Below are positions 44,151 to 54,784 of a stretch of 64,000 nucleotides of DNA, one piece after another; the stretch's first letter is position 1, and every line of letters starts with the position of its first letter. A model generated the notes under the pieces. It did no database searches. It saw only the letters and a program-made list of their open reading frames with translations, and was not told the origin of the DNA. The stretch is from Meconema thalassinum. Taxonomy: Eukaryota > Arthropoda > Insecta > Orthoptera > Tettigoniidae. Where the stretch lies: positions 280,533,527-280,597,526 of the forward strand of contig OX336389.2 in the NCBI GenBank assembly GCA_946902985.2, in the 5' to 3' direction. The translations under genes and the position numbers were made by a program.

Positions 44151-45703
44151 CCGCTACCGCTTGGTGTAGTACTACTCACTACTGCACTGGTCTGGTTGTT
44201 CTGGGTTGAGTTAACGGTATTTCTCTGTCCGTTATTACCATTGGGCTGATTCCCTCCTTGACCCCTGTTCTGGTTATAATTATTATTGTTATTATACCTC
44301 CCTTGGTTACCCCTAAAATCATTATTTCGGCCTTGATTTCCCCTGAAATCATTATTTCTACCTTGGTAGTTCGTACCATACCCATTTCCTCTGTACTGGT
44401 TTTGCTGATTATTATTATCATTATTCTGGTTCCCCCTATTTTGGACGTTGGCCTCTTCGCCACTGTTCCCTTGAACTTCCTGATTCCTATTCTCATTAGG
44501 CCTGTTATTATGGTTACCCTGGTTCCTACCGAAATTCTCCTCGTAACCACCTCTTCCCAGAGCATCGAACGTACTTAATAAATTTTCCACTTGTGAAATA
44601 GATTTAACATTTTGGATACAGGCAGCTTCTTTGATTCTATATGGAAAATGTCTTAGTAATAGCCTGACTACATCACTTTCCTCCCTCAAACCATCCAGAT
44701 ATTTACACGTCAATACCTGTCCTAAAAAGTACTCGGTCATAGTGTAATTTCCTCTTGGGTTATATTTCCCACACACAATTCCCTCATGATGCTGAGACTG
44801 AATTACCTCATTCCAAAATTTCTCACAAAATTTAACTTTAAAATCTGAAATATTCTCGAAATTGTCTCTGTAGACAGCAAACCAGTTTCTTGTCTCCCCT
44901 ACAAACGCTTGCTCTAAAATCTCAACTACCTGGCACCACTCAATACTACCATCTTCCAACCTCTCCCTGAATTTATTTTCTATTGCATTCATGAACTCCA
45001 TTGGACAACCCTGCCGATTACTGAATTTGCCTAGTTCTATTTCCCTGTGTGTGCTATTCACATAAACTGGCCTACTCTGACTATTTTCCTGCCTAATTCT
45101 AGCTTTCAACTTCTGTTCTAATTCAGCAATTTTCTCCTCAGCTTTTCTTTCAATATTAGTTACAGTTAACCTAATGCTCCCTTCCGATGCTTCAACTTGA
45201 CCACTTAACTTAGCTTGTTTCTCATTAATCTCATTAATGCTTTCCTTATTCCTCTCCCTTAAATCATTAACTTCAGTGATTATTTCTGCATGAACTTTAT
45301 CAATTCTTCCCCCCAGCTGTTCTTTAACCTCTTTAGTTGCTACCTGAATCTTATCAATTTCTCCCCCCAATTGCTTTTTGACCTGCTGTGTTTCAAGTTG
45401 CACTAGTTCTTTTAAATTTTCAGCCTGTGTACTGATTCTAATTTCTAACTCCTCCTGTACTTTTCCTAATTTTCTGTCTACATCTGCAATAATCTCTTTA
45501 GCTTTTTCTTCCATCACCCCTCTGATTTCTCCTCTAATCTGCTCAAATTTCTTATCTAATTTTAGATTGTTCTCTTCAAATTTCTCATTTAATTTATTGC
45601 TCACTTCCTTACTGCTCTGTTCCAATTTAGCGTTTAATGCCTCTGCACTCTCTTTATTTTCCCTACTGTTTTGTTCAAGTTTAGCATTATTTTGTTCAAC
45701 AAG
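44120..45703 (-). pseudogene. Gag of the gypsy element, N-terminus deleted
   Basis: About 520 residues remain in one frame. The first half is a long heptad-rich coiled coil (LNAKLEQSSKEVSNKLNEKF and similar). It is followed by a capsid-like region with RETRNWFAVYRDNFENISDF-type text and FCEKFWNEVI. The C-terminus is Asn/Gln/Gly-rich with repeated FRGNQGRNND units; it has RGG-like rather than CCHC RNA-binding motifs. No zinc knuckle is visible. The open frame reaches into the LTR, but those residues are LTR read-through. The frame ends TLNTNQAAM and a TAA at 44120. Confidence 0.85.
44141..44147 (-). promoter_or_regulatory. Candidate -1 ribosomal frameshift site between gag and pol
   Basis: On the minus strand the gag frame reads ACT TTA AAC, so the heptamer T-TTA-AAC (UUUAAAC) is in the correct zero-frame register. 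The pol frame is -1 relative to gag. Its last upstream stop (TAG) is two codons before the heptamer, and the gag stop is seven codons after it. UUUAAAC is a canonical slippery sequence. A downstream RNA structure was not assessed. Confidence 0.7.
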
Positions 45704-46961
45704 TGTAACGGTTTCACTGGGGAGAGTGTGGAAAAACCACAACACGTCCCATGTTTGAGGTGATAAATGTAATGTTTACTCTGACTAAGACACGTTGTAT
45801 TAATGGGCGCCAAGACCTCAGCGCTATGTTGAAATCTAAATTTATATTTAACAACACCTAGCTCAGGCAGAACACCTTTAAGAATCTTCACACTCAGATC
45901 GTGGTATGATTTGATCATTAACCCAACTAACAATTGTATCAGGAGAAGGAATTTGGTCTATATCTAATGCTACCTACTGAAAGCAAAGATTGCATAGTAT
46001 AAGAAATGAATTTATTATATAAAAAACAAGTAGTGGCATTTTAATAATAATAATAAATTTAAATTGGAGCATTATGATTTGAATATTACCACTAGAGAAT
46101 TACGTGAAAACGGAGTCGGATGAATTACTGATTTTACTATTATTCCCAAGCTAAGAAGTTACTGAAATACTGAATATGAAACAAAGAAACGAGAGATTAT
46201 GTAGTTCTGAGTCATTCGCGCTTACCATTGGAAATTGCCATGGCATTTCCCTCGTACTTGATGCTGAAGAGAGCTTCCCACAGCCTTCTGGACGTCGCCA
46301 TCTTCCTCGTCAGTTGTGGAGATTGTTGTAGAAATGTTAAGTTATGGTCCGATCACACCGGAACCAACCACACGAGCAACCACAACGGTCAAATTTACAA
46401 TGATAATCGTCCTGCCTCCTTGGCGCGCAAACAATATATGCACTCGCCGAACCCCCTCTCCGGACCCGTCTTCCACTCGCCTGGTCTCCACTGATTGGTT
46501 GAGCCACCACGCGATACTCCCCACCTAAGGGTCAATACACTCGGCGTGACGATGTCGATTACCGGTCCAGGCCATTTCGCCTTTTCTTGATGCAGCCAGC
46601 TGGAAGTGCCCCACGGCTTGCGTCACGCTTCTCGACAAGAATATACCTGTAGCTGAATTCCCAATGACTCAGCTCTCTCACGATAAACTCTAACTGACAA
46701 AAATCCGTAAAATTCCGTAATCATATAATTTTCCGTGATAATGTTGTTCGTAATAATTCGCTTGATAGTGTTTTCTATAACATCGAAAACCTATCTGTAT
46801 ACTTATAATCTTATAAAAAAAAATCCAAAAAATACCTTAATAATAATAATAAGTTACATGAAACATATCTTGGCTTAACAAGTTGCCGCGTAAATAAACA
46901 TTGAATGGCTTCCTACTGACTTATGTCAGTGGCGTAAAATACCCTCGAAAAACATGTTACA
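45699..46961 (-). repeat. 5' LTR of the gypsy element (inner end deleted)
   Basis: It is collinear with 38452-39719. Its outer end is ATGTTACA. The inner end stops at ACAAGTGTAACGG, where gag coiled-coil coding joins directly. The last 35-40 bp of the LTR and the usual leader with the primer-binding site are therefore missing. Confidence 0.88.
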
Positions 46962-46965
46962 ATAG

Positions 46966-48012
46966 CTATAAGTCATCCTATTCTCCTAAACCAAATATCA
47001 CCCTGGTTGGAGACAGAGTCTCGCTGTGGCCTCAGAGGAAGAGTGATCAGTGTTCTACCTATGGTATATAATAACTTCAATCATTTGTTCTACAACGGGG
47101 AGTTGCGACCATGGCGCCCAATGAACTTAATTAATTACAGTAACATCTTGGTAAGTGACCTCTCACTGAGGGTCTTGGAGAGTGTACAGCTTAAGGAGAC
47201 TGTGTGCAGGCTGGCAACTTCGGATCTGGTCACCCAAGAGTGGACAACTAACCTTAAAAATATTACATTTGTCACCACAACTGTGGGGGTACCCTATTAA
47301 AACAATTACAATATTTGACACCCAATTTAATTGGACCGACCGACTAAAAGTTACCAATCGACACTTTAAATGGCTTCAAAGCTTCCTATAGAAATATGGT
47401 ACTGTATGTCACTGCAAATGCAAATTCCACATTTTGCAACTTTCTGCATGATATTTTGTGTCAAACAATGTAATTTTTTGTTGACTCTTGTAGTGGTATT
47501 TAGCAAGACATCAACTACTGTATAGGAAACTCAAATTCTGATGATGGTTTCTTGCATCTTCCTGATGATGGCCAACCGCGTGCAGATCATTCCCATAAAT
47601 TTACGATTATAGCAAGATTCTCATCAATCTGCAGAAGGCAGACCACTAGTCATGAATTCGGATCTCTTGAGAAGGAGATTTTTGTAAATTGTTGTGAGAG
47701 CAGAACCACCCTCAAGTCATATCTACGAACTTGCAGATGTTGGAAAAGAAATTCTTGAAAAACGGCATGGGAATGATACCAATCACATGTCTTACAGTCA
47801 TATCTGTGAACATGAGACTGTTAGGGAAGTGAGATTCGTTTCAGCTGCAGTGCAGTCATCACATTGATCCTGCAAAGTCTTGAAAGTAGGGAGAGTGATT
47901 TGAAAAGTGACACAGTGGATTTCATTTCATCTGTTAATTTTGATTGATATACGTAGTTAATTCTCCTGTGTTTATATTAACCAATCAATAAAATTGCAGT
48001 GAATAAACAACA
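46966..48012. other. Intron sequence, nothing recognised
   Basis: The frames at 47007-47300 (plus) and 47163-47357 (minus) have no motif I can name and no convincing splice sites. I see no repeat termini. Confidence 0.4.
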
Positions 48013-48020
48013 TCTAAAGT

Positions 48021-48471
48021 CAGTGGCGGGTCCAGGCCTTGCGGGGCCCTGGGCGATATGATAAGGTGGGGCCCACAACAATAGGAAATAAAAATATATA
48101 TAAAATCAAATGGAAAGTACTTTTGTAATGATAATAAAATAAAGAATAGTTACAATATTTTGAATACACTACAGTACATTTTTTTAATAATATGAAAGAA
48201 ACCTTTAAGTCCCCTTGAAGAAGATTATGTAAACTATGAAATATTAAAATATTACTTTGAGACTTTTTTTTCCGGCTGAAGTCGTCTATTATTTCACTGA
48301 AATCTAAACTTGCTAAACGGTCTAGGGAGGTCATAGCTGCACTGAAGAAAATAATGAATTATGGATTAGTTTGAAAAGTATAATTAATTAATAACATTTA
48401 AAAAATCCATGGCGCGGGGCCCCCCGGACCGCGAGGCCCCGGGCGGTTGCCCTCCCCTAGATCCGCCCCTG
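48021..48471. mobile_element. Non-autonomous hAT element (MITE), 451 bp
   Basis: A perfect 8-bp target duplication, TCTAAAGT, lies at 48013-48020 and 48472-48479. The ends CAGTGGCGGGTCCAGG and CCTAGATCCGCCCCTG are imperfect inverted copies. Very GC-rich ends (GGGGCCCTGGGCG and its counterpart near 48417-48450) surround an AT-rich centre. Confidence 0.88.
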
Positions 48472-48718
48472 TCTAAAGTGACCAATCTCATTTTCATTTC
48501 TAAAGTTACTATACAAAACATCAGGATTACATTAAAAAATAGCATCACGGTATCAAGTATTAAGATTGTCCCATCTCTAAATAAGTAGATATACAGTAAA
48601 TACTACTGTCTAAATTTCTCACAATCAGACATTGAATCAATTTCTAAACTCATACTGAAGAAGAAACATATTAGTCCATATTTTCTGGAAGCAAAAATAG
48701 AAACACCAATGAAGTTCA

Positions 48719-48780
48719 TCATCATCATCATCTTCTTCTTCTTCTTGCACAGTTTCAAGCCACTGGCTGGGTCTGATTGT
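48719..48780 (-). mobile_element. RTE-like LINE, 3' end stub
   Basis: A CAT/CTT short repeat is followed by GCACAGTTTCAAGCCACTGG and CTGGGTCTG, matching the 3' end of the LINE at 32203. It is about 60 bp, extreme 5' truncation. It lies about 50 bp downstream of the galectin donor at 48831. Confidence 0.7.
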
Positions 48781-48830
48781 CAAGTTATGGTTTAAAAGTT
48801 GTTATTCTTAAGCTCTAGGTAATGACCTAC

Positions 48831-48961
48831 CTGTCAGCCAGACACTGCATTTTGCCGCTCAATAAGAGAACAGAGCCTGGGAGGAATGGCTTGGTTAAAT
48901 GTGCCTTGAAAGGAACTGGCAGCCGTCCAGGAGAGCTCACTTCACATGGTGCATCAAATAT
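48831..48961 (-). CDS. Galectin gene, CRD2 exon 1 (linker and first strands)
   Basis: This 131-nt exon follows a TTTGCAG acceptor and ends at a GACAG/GTAGGT donor. It begins in phase 0, which joins directly to the end of CRD1 exon 3, so the inter-domain linker is short. The translation runs through VPFKAHLTKPFLPGSVLLL and SGKMQCLADR. The PFLPGS-xxx-SG pattern corresponds to the LPxGLxPGxxIxIxG stretch that opens a galectin CRD. The last two bases (AG) need the first base (G) of the exon at 17651 to make the Arg before FTINL, so the phases interlock. The downstream intron is about 31 kb, the largest here, and includes the gypsy element, the nested 30-34 kb cluster and the intact Tc1. Confidence 0.85.
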
Positions 48962-50096
48962 CTGCAAACATATGGGATATAATCACCAAATCCTACTCTT
49001 ACAGCAGTAACACCACAACAACACATGATTGGAAATAATAAACATTCTTAGGTAAAATACGAGGAATTTCTCGAGCAAAGAGAGAAAACTGTTGGGCAAA
49101 ATATAAAATTATTTTCATGAATGTTTTATTTGCTCTCATAAAAAAAAAGAAGAAGTACGGTAAATAAAAATGGTGAACCATCAAAATCAAGGAAAACAAA
49201 CTGTTTGTCACCTAAGTACTGGTACTGTATCATATTTGAAATAACATTACAACATTTCAAGGCTGCTTCATTTGAGGTTTGTGCAAATACCACATTGCAA
49301 GAAAACCTCTCACTATCTGTGTTGGATACTAAAAACTATCTGCCCTAAGAGCACAATCCAGAAATGATTTGTTTTCATCCTGAATGGTTTTCAGCACATT
49401 AAATATGCTTGTATCTTAAAATTTCTGGAACTGCACAGCAAGTTTCAGTTAGGTCTGTCAAGGACACCATCGATAAGTGGAATGTATTACATGGAAGTCA
49501 CGAGTTCTAGTTGCTCGATTAAAACACTTTACAACTAATCCACTGCTGATCCTTGCAGAGTTTTTAATATAGCATACAATGCATAGGCTACAATTCCCCC
49601 GCCCCCCATTTAGGGAACATAGGTATGAAATACCATCACAAGTGCACCTAGTTCAGAACATCATTTGTCTTGACACTTTTAGTAGAGATTTTAGCCAAAG
49701 CAGTGACTGCAAAACATGTTTCTTGCCTTCCACACAGCAAACAATGACCAAAGCAAATTAGTGCTTTCTTTAATTTCAGACAACAATTGTTGCTTTTTGA
49801 GTTTGAACCTAATTAAATCACTCCTGGAGCACTATACTGGTACTGGTAATTATTTGCCGCATGTTTGTTGTTCATGCACATAAACCGATTATCACTACTC
49901 AGTAATGTAAGTATGTCCACTTAGGTCTAGCATGGGCAACATACCAGTACTGGAATAATCATGCCTATCTTTCAATGCAGTGTAGCCCACATAAACTGTA
50001 TTTATTGGGAACACTATCTAAAAAACAGTGAAAGCAATACAAAGATTTACAGGGGCCAGCCAGGATGTATCATTATCATTGTTAGTAATGATAATG

Positions 50097-50140
<44 letters not shown>

Positions 50141-50560
50141 CTTAACTTGAACCAAATTGCAGGATACAAAACCAAAGGAACAAAATCTGAAAGAAATAGT
50201 GAACAGAAAGAAGTCAAAATACAGTCTATATTACAGTTTATTAGACAATAGAGTAATAAAATTAGGTAAGAAATTCCACCTTTCGATTGTTAGTAATTAT
50301 TCAAATCATTAGAAAAACATTTGGCACATGTTTTGGAGCTAAACATCTGCCTCCTGTAAACCCTGTACTTGGTGTTGAGGCAGTTAAGAAGAGCAAGTGT
50401 GGTGGTGGAGGTAGTCCATGTGAAGCAGACCCTGTACATGGTGTTGAGGCAGTTAAGAAGAGAGTCTAAGAGGATGGGGTCATGGGGCGACACAGTACAG
50501 ATGTAGTGAATAAACCTTCTCCAGACTAGGGGTTGGAGAGGCTCGGTGGCAAGGAAATTC
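48962..50560. other. Intron sequence with a microsatellite and a short duplication
   Basis: An (AAT)n run of about 45 bp lies at 50095-50139. GGTGTTGAGGCAGTTAAGAA occurs twice, at about 50370 and 50440, a 70-bp tandem duplication. No exon other than 48831-48961 was seen. Confidence 0.5.
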
Positions 50561-50570
50561 TTCGAGATGT

Positions 50571-50770
50571 ATGAAGGAAGGAAGGAAGCTTGTAGTTTAA
50601 CGTGACCGTTAATCTCTCAATCATAAGCCATGGGACCTCCGTTTTACGTGGAATCCGAACCACAGGACATGGCATTTCACATCGAAAATCTCACATGCAT
50701 TGACCGGGAATCGAACCCGGTCCGCCTTGGTGAGAGGCATACAGCTTGACCGCTGCGCCACCACGTCCCA
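50571..50770 (-). mobile_element. tRNA-derived SINE with (TTCC)n tail
   Basis: On the minus strand the head reads GTGGTGGCGCAGCGGTCAAG (box A) and CCGGGTTCGATTCCCGG (box B). The body ends with a TTCC repeat. TCGAGATGT flanks it at 50562-50570 and 50771-50779. Scraps of the same family occur at 54650-54775 and 8068-8100. Confidence 0.87.
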
Positions 50771-51878
50771 TCGAGATGTGTGAGAGAGACTTTCTGGTGA
50801 CCCATATCTTGTGATAAAAGAGGCCATCGGGCATGAAGAAGTTGTGGGTGAGGATGTACAGAGTTAAATATACGCTGAAGAAAGTGTGGGAAAGAGTGCC
50901 ATGGAGTCAGCTGTTTAGAATGGTTATGTGGCAAGCCCTTCCATGTATGGGAAATTATTGTACAGGGAGGTGGCATCAACCATACCAGGAGGCAATCAGT
51001 GGGCAGGGGGTGGAGGAATAAGGTGACATGCTCCAGGAAATGGTTCATGTCAAATATGTAGGAGTAGTTGAATTTAAAGGGAAAAAATTGGCCATGAGGC
51101 TCTTCACTCAAAATGAAATCATGAAACGTCATCATTTGCTAATTTCCACGAACATTTTTTCTTTCTTAACTTTTTGTAAAGTTTCCTCTAGCAGACAACA
51201 ATGCCAACATATAAATTTCATACCAGATGGCAGAGAGAATGGAAATTAATAATAACAATCCCCATGATCGACTTAGCACTCCCAGATCATGATGATGATG
51301 AAGATGATAATTGTTGTTTTAAGGGGCCTAACTTCTACATTATCGGCCCCTAATGGTCTGGGTGATAGCGAAAATGACAATGAAATGGAAACCAGAATGG
51401 AAAATAAGTGACACGGAAAATACGTACAAAAAGGAACTCGGATTGAAACTACTCGCAGAATGGAGAGCGGTATTACGTACAAAAGGGAATTTAGAACGAA
51501 AATATTCACAAAAGGAGTAAGCCTAGATTGAAAAATACGCACAAAATGTAGGTTAGGTTCAAAATATGTACAAAATGCAATGTAGAGTCGAAATACTTAC
51601 AAAATGCAATTTAAACTCAAAATACTTACAAAATGCAAACAAGAATGAAAATGCATACAAAATGCAATTGAGGTTCAAAATACTTACAAAATGCAATTGA
51701 AATTGAAAATACACAATGCAATTCAGATTGAAAAACTCCCATTTCAGAACCAAAATACTCACAAAGTGCAATTGAAATTGAAAATGCTTACAAAATTAAA
51801 TTAAAATTGAAAATGCTTACAAAATGTATGGTAGATTCAAACTACTCAGTTGGATGGACAATACTTACAAAATGCAAT

Positions 51879-52980
51879 TTATAAGGTGCGTTCAAAAAGT
51901 AATGAGCCGGAGGCATAATTACAGAAATCAGTACCTGTATGTAAGTATTGGCCCTGGCTGTTGAGGCACTTTTCCCACTGTGACACGAGGTGGTGAATGG
52001 CTGTCTCATAAAATTCCCTGGGCTGCGATGTGAACCAGTTCCGCACGTACACCTGGACGTCGGCGTTTGAGGTGAATGGTTGGCACCGCAGAGCCCTTTT
52101 CAGGGGACCAAACATGGCATAATCACAGGGAGAGAAATCTGGACTGTATGGAGGGTGGCCGAGAACCTCCCATTTGAATTTCTGCAGGAGTGCCACGACT
52201 GTGTTGGCCGTATGAGGTTGTGCAGTGTCGTGGAGTAGAATGACCCCATGGGTGAGATTGCCTGGTCGTTTTGTTTTGAACGCTTGGCGAAGGGTGGTCA
52301 AGGTTTGCGAGTAACGCTGGGCATTCACTGTTGTCCCGGGCGGCATGAAGTGTATCAGAAGGGGGCTATCTTGGTCAAAGAAGAATTACCTTTCCTGCAC
52401 TCCTGTGGATGGCCTTGCCTTTTTTTGGGTGGTGGTGACCCTGGATGCTTCCACTGGAGGCTTTGTTGTTTGGATTCTGGTTCGAAGTGATGACACCATG
52501 ACTCATCTCCAGCCACTACTCGTGCCAGAAACCCATTCCCTTCCCTCGCATAGCGCAGCAGATGACCAAAACAGTGGGCCATTCGACATGCTTCCTGGTG
52601 TGGTTGAAGACTGTGTAGCACCCATTGGGCACACACTTTGCGCAAGTGCAGTCGTTCCTTCACGATGGTGTGCACACTTCCCACGCTCAATCTGACCACG
52701 GCGGCTATGCCTTCACTGTCACTTGGTGGTCCTGGGTAATGAGTACATCAACCAGCTGGACGTTGTCATCGGTAATGCAGGGGGGTGCCCCAGACCGGGC
52801 ATCATTGGCTAACGACACCCGTCCTTCCGTGAAGCGCTTGTGCCACGCCTTGACCCTTGCAAGGGACATGCAGTGTTCGCCGTAGACTTGTGACATTCGG
52901 CGATGAATGTTCGTTCCACCTACTCCTTCCACTGTTAGAAACCGAACAACACCTCTTTGCTCTTCGTTTGACGCCTCCAT
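51879..52980 (-). pseudogene. Mariner DD34D transposase, several frameshifts
   Basis: From the ATG at 52980 (MEASNEEQRGVVRFLTVEG) the N-terminal HTH and KAWHKRFTEGR are readable. A one-base loss near 52710 shifts the frame. The second block has VRLSVGSVHTIVKERLHLRK and VVAGDESWCHHFEPESKQQS (first catalytic Asp). Further shifts occur near 52425 and 52370. The last block has ILLHDTAQPHTA and PPYSPDFSPCDYAMF. The second to third Asp spacing is 34 residues, the mariner DD34D signature. The last frame reads through the terminal repeat to a stop just outside. Confidence 0.9.
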
Positions 52981-53197
52981 GTCACTGTTTGCAATGCGAC
53001 TGGCAGCGTTGGACGATTGATACATGCTGCTGCTCGCTTTGTATCGTCATGTGACATGCACGCGTGCCCTCTAGCGACAGGCTGTGACCTTCCACGCTCG
53101 GGTCCAAACCACACCTCGTCACACACGCCACGATTAGCCGATGTCGTCACCGGTTTGCGCATTCCAGCCTCCGGCTCGTTACTATTTGAACGCACCT
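51884..53197 (-). mobile_element. Mariner element, full length (1314 bp), inactive
   Basis: TA flanks it at 51882-51883 and 53198-53199. Inverted ends begin AGGTGCGTTCAAAAAGTAAT at the left, with the counterpart GTTACTATTTGAACGCACCT at the right. The length is typical of mariners. Part of another copy starts the window at 1-196. Confidence 0.92.
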
Positions 53198-54083
53198 TAT
53201 ACATTGAAAATACTTACAATATGTAATTTAGATTGAAAATACCCACAAAATGCAATTGAGAATCAAAATACTTGCAAATACCCACCATACAAAATGCAAT
53301 TTAGATTGAAAATACTTGCAAGAAGCGGCTTAGGTTGAAAAAACTTACACAATACAATTGAAATTCAAAATACTCACAAAAGTCCCATCCCCTACATTGA
53401 AAGACTTACTAAAAAGCAATTTAGATTGTCAATCTTTACAAAATGCAATTGAGGTTGAAAACACTTGCAAAATACAATTTAGATCGAAATAACTTACAAA
53501 ATGCAACGTAGATTGAAAATACCTACAAAATGGAGTGTAGATGAAAAAAAAAATGCTAAAGGGAATTTAGATACAATTAACAAAAACAGTGCGGGAATCT
53601 TAAAGAAGGAAAGGAAATATAATGAAAAGAAAACCAGAGGTCTGACCCCTCGAAGAAGGAGGGATCAGGAAAGATGACACAAGGGCCAATTAAGGCAGGA
53701 AAGTGAAAGACTCCCTAGGCCTCGGATACCCTAATACTGTCGGGGTCGGAAAAGAACAAGAGTTTACCAAGGGAGGTCAACAGGAAAGAAGACGGAGAAG
53801 AAGTGGAAGCAATGCCGGACTCAGCTGGGGTCCCGTGGTCGCCAACCCACGTCCCACTAGATGTGAGCCCCTTGGGGACTCCCAGATCAATTTTTACCCA
53901 TTTTTACAGTAGCTCCTTGATTGTCGTCACCCATTTGAGACTAACAGTAGCAAAACAAAAAACAACCCCTCCAGCAGAATAAGGAATCAATCCCAAGACC
54001 AGGCAGGTAGAAGTAAGCCATGCCTTACCTTTCAGATTGTGGATCTCGTTTAATCAAGTGGTTAATTAATATTGGGCACTTAC

Positions 54084-54203
54084 AATTGATGGCTCATAAC
54101 GTACTTCATGTATATCAACATCTCCAGTAATGGATACATGACTGATTGCTGAAGGTTGTTGACGATGTTTATAATATACAAATGGACAGTCATCGACGAT
54201 AAT
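54084..54203 (-). CDS. Galectin gene, CRD1 exon 3 (C-terminal strands)
   Basis: This 120-nt exon is bounded by a pyrimidine-rich acceptor ending TTTTAG and a strong GTAAGT donor. It starts and ends in phase 0 and encodes exactly 40 residues. Joined to the previous exon it continues GYK with IIVDDCPFVYYKHR and then VSITGDVDIHEV. This matches the usual third galectin exon pattern (VNG-H-x-x-Y-x-HR followed by I-x-GDV). In this copy VNG is replaced by VDD, and the residue usually His before the aromatic is Pro. The 9.3-kb intron upstream holds LINE, mariner and SINE copies. The exon is too short to stand out by ORF length; the call rests on motif, splice signals and phase together. Confidence 0.85.
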
Positions 54204-54607
54204 CTAAAAGAAAGGATAATATTAATGTTAACATTTGAAATGTATTAAAGTACAGCACAAACACAACATTACCAACAGTAGCTCTCACAAGTGGATGCCA
54301 CATGGCCAAGATGTGCAGTGTTCAAAAGGTAAATGATGATTAATGTGGCACCATTATAAGCAAGCTTGTAGTTTTACACGACACATTCTCTTTAACATAT
54401 GCATCTTTATATCGTTTAATCAAAAGTCTTGGGCACACTTCTGCAATACATCAAAACCATATGAATACGAGTCATCAGTTTGAAAATTTCACATGAATTT
54501 AGCAGGCATTTAACTGGAGCATCATTAGTGAAAAGATGGTAATGTTACCATATCATCTATGCAATAGCACCAGCATCGCTACTGGCCACTTAATGGGGGT
54601 GATGGCT

Positions 54608-54780
54608 ATTTTAAGGGGTGGAACATTGAAATCATCTGCCCCACGCCATAAGATGAAGGAAGGAATTTTGTTGTTTTACAAGACCGTTAATCTCGCGATC
54701 ATGAACTGCAGGACTTCCATTTTTATGTGGAATCCGAACCATAGGGCGTGATGTTTCACTTCGAAACTTTCACAGCCAAC
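54608..54780 (-). mobile_element. SINE fragment plus dispersed hairpin motif, copy 4
   Basis: The hairpin GGGGTGG with CTGCCCC (54615-54621 and 54636-54642) pairs using two wobble pairs. It is followed by AAGGAAGG and text such as GACCGTTAATCTC and GTGGAATCCGAACCATAGG, which matches the body of the SINE at 50571-50770 with decay. The tRNA head is missing. Confidence 0.6.
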
Positions 54781-54784
54781 TACT

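Larger units (their letters stand above)
38417..46961 (-). mobile_element. Gypsy-type LTR retrotransposon, complete span, defective
   Basis: Outer flanks are ATAG at 38413-38416 and ATAG at 46962-46965, a 4-bp target duplication. The LTRs lie at 38417-39719 (3') and 45699-46961 (5'), with gag, then protease, RT, RNase H and integrase between them on the minus strand. No env-like frame is present; about 1 kb of non-coding sequence separates integrase from the 3' LTR. The 5' LTR inner edge, the primer-binding site and the start of gag are deleted. Several stops and frameshifts break pol. Confidence 0.92.
51290..53640. repeat. Minisatellite-bearing dispersed repeat, copy 2 (holds a mariner)
   Basis: It begins with (GAT)n, TTGTTGTTTTAAGGGGCC and the hairpin at 51322-51351. 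It continues as units of about 29 bp (AAAATACTTACAAAATGCAA plus TTGAGGTTC and variants) and ends with AAAAACAGTGCGGGAATC and ATAATGAAAAGAAAACC. It is collinear with 30390-34300 once insertions are removed. The mariner at 51884-53197 is inserted within the unit array. Confidence 0.8.

Noticed and set aside
44258..44578. Plus-strand hydrophobic frame opposite gag
   Set aside because: Antisense of the Asn/Gln/Gly-rich gag tail; hydrophobicity is a by-product of the reverse complement.
46228..46528. Small frames repeated at 39.1 and 46.3 kb
   Set aside because: They lie inside the two LTRs, which explains the duplication; no recognisable protein.
49961..50251. Asn-rich open frame
   Set aside because: It is produced by the (AAT)n microsatellite; no other coding evidence.
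50695..50770. Genuine tRNA genes at the tRNA-like boxes
   Set aside because: All box A/B pairs found (19.7-20.1, 21.7, 23.2-24, 28.0-28.4, 38, 50.7, 57.6 and 62.2 kb) are joined to SINE bodies, most with target duplications. Acceptor stems do not close.
51400..53570. CRISPR-like array from regular repeats of about 29 bp
   Set aside because: The units are contiguous without unique spacers, are degenerate, and sit in an animal-type repeat with collinear dispersed copies. This is a minisatellite, not CRISPR.
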